A stretch of 64,000 bases of DNA, taken from Pedobacter sp. Leaf41 (GTDB taxonomy: Bacteria; Bacteroidota; Bacteroidia; Sphingobacteriales; Sphingobacteriaceae). The notes beneath the pieces are model-generated. The model made no database searches. It saw only the letters and a list, made by a program, of their open reading frames with translations, and had not been told where the DNA came from. Position 1 is the first letter of the stretch. Each line of letters starts with the position of its first letter. Made by a program: the position numbers and the translations under genes. The stretch spans positions 237,946-301,945 of the forward strand of contig NZ_LMLE01000008.1 of NCBI RefSeq assembly GCF_001422545.1. Reading direction: 5' to 3'. Positions 25,518 through 32,787 of this stretch are shown here, piece after piece.

Positions 25518-26078
25518 TTAAAATTTGATAGTTTCTGTTGGTGTGATGCAAAAATCTAAAGCGATGTCGTGTTCATTCACATCATCAATTTTATCAATTG
25601 CAGACAACAAAGATAGCCCTATTTTTTGAGCATTTATATTTTGGAGAAAACGGTCATAAAAGCCTTTGCCATACCCTACGCGATATCCCCACCTATCAAA
25701 AGCCAATAGTGGGATTAGAACCATATCTATTTCACCGTTATGGACGATGCCTTTTTGCGGTTCTAAAATGTTATACAAATTTTTCTGTAAATCATCCACA
25801 CCCAGATATTCATGATTGGTCATTAAAGCGTTTTCAAAATCAGCCTTCGGAACAATGATTTTGATTTCAGGATGTTTTTCCGCCAGCCATTCAACGATCA
25901 AGAAAGTATTGGGTTCTCTTTTTTCGATGATGGGTAAAAATATATGCAGCGTCTTCACTTCTCTAAGATCCAGCTTAATGAATTGATTTAGCAATCCAAT
26001 ATTTAGCGATTCATATTCCATATCGCTAATCGCTAATCTATCTTTTAAAGCTTGTTTTCTGATTTCGGATTTTAACAT
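25518..26078 (-). CDS. 5-formyltetrahydrofolate cyclo-ligase
   Basis: A 186-residue cytosolic enzyme that converts 5-formyl-THF to 5,10-methenyl-THF with ATP. The N-terminal basic helix KSEIRKQALKDRL binds the polyglutamate or phosphate, and the family signature GYRVGYGKGFYDRFL (near residue 135) forms the nucleotide site. Length is typical. It is followed by the 52-residue acidic protein. No promoter box was identified with confidence. Confidence 0.92.
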   Translation of the reverse strand: MLKSEIRKQALKDRLAISDMEYESLNIGLLNQFIKLDLREVKTLHIFLPIIEKREPNTFLIVEWLAEKHPEIKIIVPKADFENALMTNHEYLGVDDLQKNLYNILEPQKGIVHNGEIDMVLIPLLAFDRWGYRVGYGKGFYDRFLQNINAQKIGLSLLSAIDKIDDVNEHDIALDFCITPTETIKF

Positions 26079-26168
26079 AGTTCAAATTTAGATAAATATA
26101 AACATTTGAAATTTCGGGTGTTTTCGATAAAAAGCAAAGATACACGAGTTGAATTAGCGAACGCTTTA

Positions 26169-26289
26169 AGATTCCCACCTGCGTGGGAATGACGGATTTG
26201 TAAGGAGATATGCTAAAATATCATGTATGAGATCCTATATAAAACACCAACTATGAACCGTCGTCATCCTCAGCTTGACTGGGGATCTT
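26169..26289. repeat. Dispersed repeat with hairpin ATTCCCAC-N4-GTGGGAAT
   Basis: A perfect 8-bp stem at 26171-26190 followed by GACGG belongs to the widespread GGGAATGACG repeat type. About 70 bp further on, CGTCATCCTCAGCTTGACTG and GGGATCTTA form the second half. It is non-coding and lies between the cyclo-ligase start and the efp terminator. Confidence 0.6.
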
Positions 26290-26350
26290 AAAGCAAAAGA
26301 AAAACACACATTCAAAATATTTAACTTCTTTTCATCGATGTCTTTTTAAA

Positions 26351-26383
26351 ACAAAAAAGCCCTTGAAAATAAATCCAAGGGCT
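26351..26383 (-). terminator. Terminator of efp
   Basis: The 8-bp stem AGCCCTTG / CAAGGGCT with a 10-nt loop is preceded on the plus strand by six A, giving a U tract on the minus transcript 20 nt past the efp stop. Confidence 0.85.
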
Positions 26384-26402
26384 CGTTTTAATATTTTATG
26401 AT

Positions 26403-26963
26403 CTATTTTACACGCTCTACATACTCACCTGTACGCGTATCAACTTTAATTTTATCACCTTGATTTACGAACATAGGTACTTTAACCTCCACACCATTTT
26501 CAAGTGTTGCCGCTTTTAATGCGTTAGTAGAAGTATCGCCTTTAACTGCAGGCTCAGAATAGGTAATTTCGAACTCTGCAAAGTTTGGCAATTGACCCAT
26601 AATCGCTTCATCGCTTTCCATTGAAACGATAACGCTCATGCCTTCTTTTAAAAATTTGATTGCAGAACCAAACAAAGTTTTCTCTACGTTGTATTGCTCG
26701 TAAGTATTATTGTCCATCACTACCAAATAATCTCCATCTTCGTAAAGATATTGATAATCGCTAGTTTCAACACGGCAAATTTCAACAGCCTCGTCTGTAC
26801 CCATACGAGCCTCAACAATTCTGCCCGATTTAATATTACGGAATTTACCGGTGTAAAAAGCACCGCCTTTACCTGGTGTACGGTGATTCCATTCGTCAAC
26901 AGTAACTAACTCGCCATTTACACGTAAGATGTTACCGTTTTTAATTTCTGATGCTTTAGCCAT
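26403..26963 (-). CDS. efp: Elongation factor P, lysine-tip paralogue
   Basis: A 186-residue EF-P with the usual three beta-barrel domains. EF-P binds between the P and E sites and rescues ribosomes stalled at polyproline. The tip loop of domain I reads HRTPGKGGAFY with K32 at the position modified by beta-lysylation in E. coli. It is one of two tandem copies: an ungapped comparison with the upstream paralogue gives 131 of 186 identical residues, with the loop 31-40 the most divergent segment. It has its own promoter and terminator, so it can be expressed apart from its neighbour. Enzymes that could modify it are not in the window. Confidence 0.92.
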   Translation of the reverse strand: MAKASEIKNGNILRVNGELVTVDEWNHRTPGKGGAFYTGKFRNIKSGRIVEARMGTDEAVEICRVETSDYQYLYEDGDYLVVMDNNTYEQYNVEKTLFGSAIKFLKEGMSVIVSMESDEAIMGQLPNFAEFEITYSEPAVKGDTSTNALKAATLENGVEVKVPMFVNQGDKIKVDTRTGEYVERVK

Positions 26964-27008
26964 ATGATGTGATCCTAATTGGATTTATGTTTCAGTTTTT
27001 TGTGTCGG

Positions 27009-27016
27009 CAAAGGTA
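27009..27016 (-). promoter_or_regulatory. -7 box of the lysine-type efp
   Basis: The minus strand reads TACCTTTG, a full match, predicting a leader of about 40 nt before the ATG at 26963. It lies in the 129-bp gap between the two EF-P genes. Confidence 0.6.
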
Positions 27017-27092
27017 AAATTATTTTAGTAAAAACCTATAAACGATTAAGGGATAAGGCTTAAGGTTTAGCGAAATTTCGAGCTTAAATTTT

Positions 27093-27653
27093 CTACTTCA
27101 CCCGCTCCATGTAGTCGCCTGTTTTGGTGTCTACTTTTACTTTGTCGCCCTGGTTAATAAATAATGGAACCCTTATTTCGGCGCCAGTTTCTACAGTAGC
27201 ATATTTCTGAGCACTTGTAGATGTGTCGCCTTTAACGGCTGGCTCTGTGTAGGTTATTTCCAGCTCCACACTGTTCGGCAATTGCGCAACAATCGGCTCG
27301 TCACTTTCAAAAGCAATGGTTACATTCATACCTTCTTTCAGAAATTTAATTGAGCTTCCGAAAAGTAATTTCGGGATGTTATACTGCTCAAAAGTATTAT
27401 TATCCATTACTACAAGATAATCGCCATCTTCGTATAAATACTGATAATCATTGGTTTCAACACGGCAAATGGTCACTTCTTCATCGGTGCGGAAGCGATA
27501 TTCAACAATCTTTCCGGTTTTAATGTTGCGCATGCGGGCTTGATAAAACGCCCTCAAATTGCCTGGCGTACGATGAATATATTCTTCTACACTTGTTAAC
27601 TCCCCGTTAAAACGAAGCACGTTTCCGCTTTTTACTTCTGATGCCTTTGCCAT
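27093..27653 (-). CDS. Elongation factor P, Asn-Leu-Arg-tip paralogue
   Basis: A 186-residue EF-P of the same three-domain build as its neighbour. The domain-I tip reads HRTPGNLRAFY: N32-L33-R34 replaces the K-G-G of the other copy, so the classical modified lysine is absent. An arginine nearby recalls the rhamnosylated R32 of Pseudomonas EF-P, but the loop is not aligned the same way. From memory this NLR form is the usual EF-P of Sphingobacteria and Cytophagia, so the lysine copy may be the additional one. It is preceded by its own -7 box. Loss of function seems unlikely because the rest of the protein is well conserved. Confidence 0.9.
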   Translation of the reverse strand: MAKASEVKSGNVLRFNGELTSVEEYIHRTPGNLRAFYQARMRNIKTGKIVEYRFRTDEEVTICRVETNDYQYLYEDGDYLVVMDNNTFEQYNIPKLLFGSSIKFLKEGMNVTIAFESDEPIVAQLPNSVELEITYTEPAVKGDTSTSAQKYATVETGAEIRVPLFINQGDKVKVDTKTGDYMERVK

Positions 27654-27690
27654 TTTATAATGAAATCTTGTTTTGCTAATTTTTGAATAT

Positions 27691-27698
27691 CAAAGTTA
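27691..27698 (-). promoter_or_regulatory. -7 box of the NLR-type EF-P gene
   Basis: The minus strand reads TAACTTTG, a full TAnnTTTG match, placing initiation about 32 nt before the ATG at 27653. The -33 element is not obvious. Confidence 0.55.
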
Positions 27699-27985
27699 AA
27701 AAAACCAATTTTGATTTGGAAAGTTCCAAAGGAATTCCTTCCGAACAAAACCTCTGATTATAGGTACTGCATTCCCATTTATCATTAAATATTTTTGGAA
27801 AATAAACCTTGTGGATTTTTAAACCAACGAAGTTTCCCATAAGCGTATTTTCATGGAATCGGATTTAGACAAGCCGGGCATGAGAGAGAAACAAAAGCTT
27901 GTTCCCGTAATGTTTGCTAAATAAAAACATCCATTGGCATTCATTCCCGTTTTGCCTTAGCCAACGGAAAAGAAAGCCTTCGTGT

Positions 27986-28153
27986 AAAAGAAATGCCTTT
28001 GGGAACCACTCCAAAGGCATAATCAACCTAAACCTCAAACTAAACTATGAAAAAATTTTTCGCTTTTTAAAGCCTTATATTTTGTTTCCGTATTACGGAG
28101 AATATGATCATTTTCCTCGAAGAGATAAATTAATAATTATTTCTCTTTTTGGT
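27986..28153 (-). ncRNA. Candidate ~165-nt small RNA or leader, minus strand
   Basis: A good promoter (TTTTG at 28187-28184, 18-bp spacer, TACCTTTG at 28165-28158) points into a stretch with no gene. About 135 nt downstream lies a 10-bp hairpin (ATGCCTTTGG-N8-CCAAAGGCAT, 27993-28020) followed on the minus strand by TTTCTTTTA. In between are two smaller hairpins (TCCGTAATACGGA is one). One 14-codon frame (MIIFSVIRKQNIRL) after CGAGGAAA could be a leader peptide. The plus strand carries only MKKFFAF. This is an inference from promoter and terminator placement. Confidence 0.4.
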
Positions 28154-28157
28154 GGTG

Positions 28158-28187
28158 CAAAGGTAGAAACTATTTATCAATTACAAA
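28158..28187 (-). promoter_or_regulatory. Promoter with no downstream protein gene
   Basis: TTTTG, an 18-bp spacer and TACCTTTG on the minus strand form a complete Bacteroidota promoter. The next minus-strand gene starts 500 bp away and has its own -7 box, so this promoter probably serves the candidate small RNA. Confidence 0.5.
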
Positions 28188-28266
28188 ACATTTTTATTAA
28201 AATTAATTTATAATACAAAATGATGACAAAAGAAGGAATTTCTTCCGAATGAATTTCGAGTGTAAG

Positions 28267-28881
28267 CTATTTAAAATCAGCTATTTGAATCTGTTTTGTG
28301 CAGAAATCATATTCCTGAATTTGGTTTGAACCAATTATTGTCAGCCTATCTTTTGTGAAGTTTTCAATTAATTCTCGGTACCAGGTTATCCCCTGAACGT
28401 CTAAATTACTCGTGGGTTCATCCAAAAATAATATTGGCGAATTAGAACAGCAGGCCAAAGCCAATTTAGTTCGTTGTTTCATTCCCGATGAAAAGTACTT
28501 GATTTCTTTGTTAGCTGATTTTTCTAAACCCAAAATGGAAATCAAAGATTTAGCATCAACTCCGGCTGCGAAATTTTTAAACTTGAAATGGAAATTAATT
28601 ATCTCTTTCAGAGTAAAAGTTTCTACCAGTTCCAAGTAAGGCGCAGCTAAACTGATGTGTGTGTAAATATCCTCTACGGCAATTTCTCTATCATCCGAAA
28701 ACAAGAGCGTTCCCTCCGATAGTGTTAAACTTCCAGTTAAAACACTCAATAAAGTAGATTTCCCTGAACCATTGGGGCCTAAAATAGCATAACTGTTACC
28801 AGTGCTAAATTCGGTGCTGAGATTTCTAAAAATCCATTCCTTATTAAATCTTCTGCCAACATTATTTAAAACGATTTTCAT
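28267..28881 (-). CDS. Lone ABC transporter ATP-binding protein
   Basis: A 204-residue ABC ATPase. Walker A is GPNGSGKST (35-43), the signature is FSSGMKQR, and Walker B with the switch region is ILFLDEPTSNLD. The protein is short and ends shortly after the H-loop region, where the usual histidine is replaced (IIGSNQIQEYD). The ATG at 28881 is chosen because the longer frame from 28929 overlaps the GNAT stop and begins with an unrelated basic stretch. No permease gene is adjacent, so its partner is elsewhere. It follows the GNAT gene by 20 bp. Transport substrate unknown. Confidence 0.85.
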   Translation of the reverse strand: MKIVLNNVGRRFNKEWIFRNLSTEFSTGNSYAILGPNGSGKSTLLSVLTGSLTLSEGTLLFSDDREIAVEDIYTHISLAAPYLELVETFTLKEIINFHFKFKNFAAGVDAKSLISILGLEKSANKEIKYFSSGMKQRTKLALACCSNSPILFLDEPTSNLDVQGITWYRELIENFTKDRLTIIGSNQIQEYDFCTKQIQIADFK

Positions 28882-28901
28882 TAAGCGTTTTGCGATTAGG
28901 A

Positions 28902-29363
28902 TTAAACATTTAGCGATTTGGACATGCAAATACTATTGTCTACACCAATATACTGACCATAGTTCGGTGTAACCTTGTAGTTACTTTTCTGGTATAAAGC
29001 AATGGCTTCTGGTTGCTTTTTGCCTGTTTCTAAAACCGCTTGGCTAAAACCTAATTCTGCAGCCCAATTTTCCAGTTCAGATAAAACTTTGGCTGCAATA
29101 CCTTGCTTTCTATAATCAGGATGAACAAACATGCGTTTGACTTCGGCTGCTGTTCCAGAGAAGGGTTTTATTGCGCCGCAAGCAACAGGGGTTTCGTTTT
29201 CAAAAGCAACAACAACTTCCTTAATCGCATCTACTTTATTAAATTGAGCGTAAAAGGCATGTTCATCACCATCTCTAATGGCTAAATCTTTATCTAACAA
29301 AATAACCAGTTCTCGAAAATCAGGGTTGTCTGAATTGGTTCTGATTAGTGTTAGCTTACTCAT
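28902..29363 (-). CDS. GNAT family N-acetyltransferase
   Basis: A 153-residue acetyltransferase fold. The acetyl-CoA pyrophosphate loop is VHPDYRKQGIAAKVLSELEN near residue 82; the preceding beta strand AAEVKRMFV and the later ALYQKSNYKVTPNYGQY are typical of the family. The acceptor is unknown. It lies 38 bp downstream of lpxA and 20 bp upstream of the lone ABC ATPase, so all may share the lipid A operon transcript. Confidence 0.88.
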   Translation of the reverse strand: MSKLTLIRTNSDNPDFRELVILLDKDLAIRDGDEHAFYAQFNKVDAIKEVVVAFENETPVACGAIKPFSGTAAEVKRMFVHPDYRKQGIAAKVLSELENWAAELGFSQAVLETGKKQPEAIALYQKSNYKVTPNYGQYIGVDNSICMSKSLNV

Positions 29364-29401
29364 GAATAATTGCTTTAAGCTTTGGTCTTTTTTCTTGAGG
29401 C

Positions 29402-30187
29402 TTAGCTGCCCATTCCGAAACCTTTCATCACACCACGGTTAGAATTGCGAATGAAATCTACAATTTCATCACGAATTTCTGTTGGTTTGAATTCCGCCTC
29501 GATCATATCTAAGGCCTTGGTTACGTTATTGTGTTTTACAAAAAGAACACGGTAAATTTCCTGAATCTCATCAATCTGTTCGTTGGTAAAACCTCTTCTA
29601 CGCAAGCCAACAGAGTTAATGCCAGCATAAGAAAGCGGCTCACGAGCAGCCTTAACATAAGGAGGGACATCTTTACGAACCAATGAACCGCCAGTTACAA
29701 ATGCGTAAGAACCCACTTTAACAAATTGGTGAATAGCCACCAAGCCAGCGAGAACAACATTGTTTCCAATAGTAATGTGCCCGGCAAGAGTGGTGCTGTT
29801 TGAGAAAATACAATTGTTGCCTACCTCGCAATCATGTGCGATATGCGAATAAGCCTGGATTAAGCAGTTGCTGCCAATGGTTGTTTTCCATTTATCTTTT
29901 GTACCACGGTTTATAGTTACGCACTCACGAATAGTAGTGTTATCACCAATTTCCGCCGTAGTAACCTCACCCGCGAATTTCAAATCCTGCGGTTCTCCGG
30001 AAATTACTGCTCCTGGAAAAATTCGGCAGTTTTTGCCAATACGAGCACCGTCCATAATCGTTACATTCGAGCCGATCCAGGTTCCTTCTCCAATAACAAC
30101 GTCTTTATGTATCACTACAAAAGGTTCAATTACCACATTTTCAGCAATTTTGGCTTGAGGATGTATGTATGCTAAAGGTTGTATCAT
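29402..30187 (-). CDS. lpxA: Acyl-ACP--UDP-N-acetylglucosamine O-acyltransferase
   Basis: A 261-residue enzyme for the first step of lipid A synthesis, acylating UDP-GlcNAc at O-3. The N-terminal two thirds is a left-handed beta-helix of hexapeptide repeats (IAENVVIEPFVVIHKDVVIG), with the catalytic-histidine region around AYSHIAHDCEVG. The C-terminal helical domain follows (GLRRRGFTNEQIDEIQEIYR). Its ATG overlaps the TAA of lpxC-fabZ by one base. It is cytoplasmic and part of the lpxD-lpxC/fabZ-lpxA operon. Confidence 0.95.
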   Translation of the reverse strand: MIQPLAYIHPQAKIAENVVIEPFVVIHKDVVIGEGTWIGSNVTIMDGARIGKNCRIFPGAVISGEPQDLKFAGEVTTAEIGDNTTIRECVTINRGTKDKWKTTIGSNCLIQAYSHIAHDCEVGNNCIFSNSTTLAGHITIGNNVVLAGLVAIHQFVKVGSYAFVTGGSLVRKDVPPYVKAAREPLSYAGINSVGLRRRGFTNEQIDEIQEIYRVLFVKHNNVTKALDMIEAEFKPTEIRDEIVDFIRNSNRGVMKGFGMGS

Positions 30188-31599
30188 TATTGGGTTGGTT
30201 CTGCTTGTTTAACTTTTGAAATTTGAGCCATCATCTCGGCTTCTACAACGATTTTTTCGCCAACCATACCAACACCTTTCATCTGAGCAATACCTCTTCT
30301 GATTGGTTCAAGCAAGTCGCAGCGGAAAATTATCGTATCGCCTGGAAGAACCTGAGCTCTAAAGCGAACGTTATCGATTTTTAAAAAATAGGTAAGGTAA
30401 TTACTTGGATCCGGAACGGTACTTAAAACTAAAATCCCACCCACTTGTGCCATCGCCTCAATTTGAATTACACCAGGAAATACCGGTGCGCCAGGGAAAT
30501 GCCCTTTAAAAAACTCTTCATTCATGGTTACGTTTTTAACGCCCACAACATGGTTTTTAGAAAGCTCCAGAATTTTATCTACAAATAAAAATGGCTGCCG
30601 ATGAGGCAAAATTTCCATAATCTGTACAACATCGTACAACGGCTTAGCACTTGGATCGTACACTTTCTGAATTTTTTTGTTCTTTTCCTTTTTAATAGCG
30701 GCTTTTATTTTTTTAGCAAAAGCAACGTTAGCGGCATGGCCTGGGCGAGCTGCCATAATGTGGCCTTTTAGGTGCATACCTACCAAAGCTAAATCGCCAA
30801 TCATATCCAATAATTTATGGCGGGCAGGCTCGTTTTGATAGCGCAACTCCATATTATTTAAAATACCTTGTGGAGCCACATCAATATCGGCACGGTTAAA
30901 AAGTTTAGCTAAATGGCTTAACTCGTCTTTCGTAACTTCTTTATCAACAATGACTATGGCGTTATTTAAATCTCCTCCCTTAATCAAGTTATGAGAAAGT
31001 TGATATTCTAATTCATGTAAGAAACAGAAAGTACGGCAAGAAGCAATTTCTTTTTTAAACTCGGCAATGGTGTTGATCCCAGCGTGTTGGCTGCCCAAAA
31101 CCGGCGAGTTATAATCAATCATACAAGTAAAACGGTAGTCATCTAAAGGCATAGCCACGATTTCTACTTTTCTATCTTCTTCTGTATAGGTGATGTTATG
31201 AGGAATGGTAAAATATTCACGGTCGGCATTTTGTTCAACCAAGCCTACTTCTTCCAATAAATCAATGAATTGGATGGAACTACCATCCATAATTGGAGTT
31301 TCCGGCCCGTCAAGTTTAATTAAAACGTTGTCTAAGTCCATTCCTACAAGCGAGGCCATTACATGTTCAACAGTACTCACGCTTGCACCATTTTGTGTAA
31401 TGGTTGTTCCACGAGAAGTATCGGTTACATTATCTGCATCAGCATCAATAATCGGTTGTCCATCTAAATCAATACGTTGAAATTTGAAGCCATGATTTTC
31501 AGGCGCAGGGCAAAAAGTAAGGGTAACATTAGCGCCTGTGTGTAAACCAACACCTGCAGCTGATATTTCTTGTTTAATCGTCTTTTGTCTAACGTTCAT
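30187..31599 (-). CDS. lpxC/fabZ: Bifunctional LpxC deacetylase / FabZ dehydratase fusion
   Basis: A 470-residue fusion characteristic of Bacteroidota. Residues about 1-300 are the LpxC zinc deacetylase (KQEISAAGVGLHTGA start, STVEHVMASLVGMDLDN, KLLDMIGDLALVG with zinc ligands), the committed step of lipid A synthesis. Residues about 325-465 are the FabZ hot-dog dehydratase (LPHRQPFLFVDKI with catalytic His, GHFPGAPVFPGVIQIEAMAQ with catalytic Glu). A Lys-rich linker (AAIKKEKNKKIQKVYD) joins them. It overlaps lpxD by 11 bp and lpxA by 1 bp. Fusion ties lipid A commitment to fatty-acid elongation stoichiometrically. Confidence 0.96.
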   Translation of the reverse strand: MNVRQKTIKQEISAAGVGLHTGANVTLTFCPAPENHGFKFQRIDLDGQPIIDADADNVTDTSRGTTITQNGASVSTVEHVMASLVGMDLDNVLIKLDGPETPIMDGSSIQFIDLLEEVGLVEQNADREYFTIPHNITYTEEDRKVEIVAMPLDDYRFTCMIDYNSPVLGSQHAGINTIAEFKKEIASCRTFCFLHELEYQLSHNLIKGGDLNNAIVIVDKEVTKDELSHLAKLFNRADIDVAPQGILNNMELRYQNEPARHKLLDMIGDLALVGMHLKGHIMAARPGHAANVAFAKKIKAAIKKEKNKKIQKVYDPSAKPLYDVVQIMEILPHRQPFLFVDKILELSKNHVVGVKNVTMNEEFFKGHFPGAPVFPGVIQIEAMAQVGGILVLSTVPDPSNYLTYFLKIDNVRFRAQVLPGDTIIFRCDLLEPIRRGIAQMKGVGMVGEKIVVEAEMMAQISKVKQAEPTQ

Positions 31600-32665
31600 T
31601 GTGTATTGTATTCTTTTCCAATTCGGCGGTAAGCCTTTCCAATTCTTTTTCTAGAGCGTTTATTCTTTTTTCCACATCGGGTAGATGCTTAAAAATTACC
31701 GAGGCACGCATCCAGTTACGTAAGGGTTGAGCCGGACTACCATGCCATTGTTTATTTTCTTCGGTGATGTTAAAATTAATTCCGGCCTGTGCTCCAATTT
31801 GGGTACCTTTAGCTAAAGTTAAATGCCCTGCAATACCAACCTGACCGCCAACAACACTGTTCGGGCCGATTTTCGTGCTTCCAGATATGCCAGATTGAGC
31901 CGCTAAAACGGTGTTTTCGCCAATTTCCACATTGTGGGCAATCTGAATCAGGTTATCGATTTTTGCGCCTTTTTTTACAATAGTCGAACCCATTGTAGCA
32001 CGATCTACAGTTGTATTTGCACCGATTTCGACATCATCTTCTATAATAACATTTCCAATCTGAGGAATCTTGTTGTACGTTCCGTCTTTTTGCGGAGCGA
32101 ATCCAAAACCATCACTTCCAATTACGGTATTGGAATGAATGATTACCCGATTGCCAACAATAGAGTTGTGATAAATTTTTACACCGGGGAAAAAAGTGCT
32201 GTTTTCGCCAACCTTTGAATTTGCTCCAACAAATGTTTGTGCATTTAATCTAGTTCCATCGCCTATTACCACATTTTCGGCAACATAGGCAAAGGCATCA
32301 ATAAAAACATCTTTACCAATTTTAGCCGTTGGATGTACAAAAGCTAACTTATCAATACCAGATTGAGTCGCTTGTGCGTTTACCGCTTCGTTGTATTTAT
32401 CCAATAAAACCGTAAATGAACTATATGGATTATCAACACGAATTAATGTGCTTGTATAGGGTTGTGTAGGGGCGAAATCCTTTGATACGATCACTACCGA
32501 AGCCTGTGTAGAATACAGGAAGTTTTCATACTTCGGGTTAGAAAGAAAAGACAAGGAGCCTTCTTTACCATCTTCTATTTTAGAAAGTTCGGTAACAGCT
32601 GCATCGGGGTTACCATCGATGGAACCGTTTAAAAACTCGCTTATCTGCTTTGCAGTAAATTGCAT
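31589..32665 (-). CDS. lpxD: UDP-3-O-acylglucosamine N-acyltransferase
   Basis: A 358-residue enzyme for the third lipid A step. The N-terminal domain, about residues 1-105, binds the uridine part. The central left-handed beta-helix, about 110-320, has repeated hexapeptides (VFIDAFAYVAENVVIG) and the IQIAHNVEIG catalytic-histidine block. A C-terminal helix follows (VEKRINALEKELERLTAELE). A -7 promoter box ends only 4 bp before the ATG. First gene of the lpx operon. Confidence 0.95.
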   Translation of the reverse strand: MQFTAKQISEFLNGSIDGNPDAAVTELSKIEDGKEGSLSFLSNPKYENFLYSTQASVVIVSKDFAPTQPYTSTLIRVDNPYSSFTVLLDKYNEAVNAQATQSGIDKLAFVHPTAKIGKDVFIDAFAYVAENVVIGDGTRLNAQTFVGANSKVGENSTFFPGVKIYHNSIVGNRVIIHSNTVIGSDGFGFAPQKDGTYNKIPQIGNVIIEDDVEIGANTTVDRATMGSTIVKKGAKIDNLIQIAHNVEIGENTVLAAQSGISGSTKIGPNSVVGGQVGIAGHLTLAKGTQIGAQAGINFNITEENKQWHGSPAQPLRNWMRASVIFKHLPDVEKRINALEKELERLTAELEKNTIHNER

Positions 32666-32669
32666 CGTA

Positions 32670-32699
32670 CAAAGGTAAATGTTAAATTGATATGAACAA
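32670..32699 (-). promoter_or_regulatory. Promoter of the lpx operon, apparently leaderless
   Basis: The minus strand has TTTG (32700-32697), a 19-bp spacer, then TACCTTTG (32677-32670): a full consensus match. Four bases later the lpxD ATG begins, so the predicted start of transcription coincides with the start codon. Confidence 0.65.
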
Positions 32700-32787
32700 A
32701 AAAACCTATCAAGGTTAAACCGTGTATATTTTACACAATAGTAAGACTTAAAACGGCAGTAAAAGTTAAATATTTTGTTAATTAATC

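Noticed and set aside
27914..28213. 99-codon frame on the plus strand in the EF-P/ABC gap
   Set aside because: It starts in low-complexity sequence, reads through the hairpin at 27993, and the translation (KRKPSCKRNAFGNHSKG) shows no family features. The opposite strand carries the promoter and terminator.
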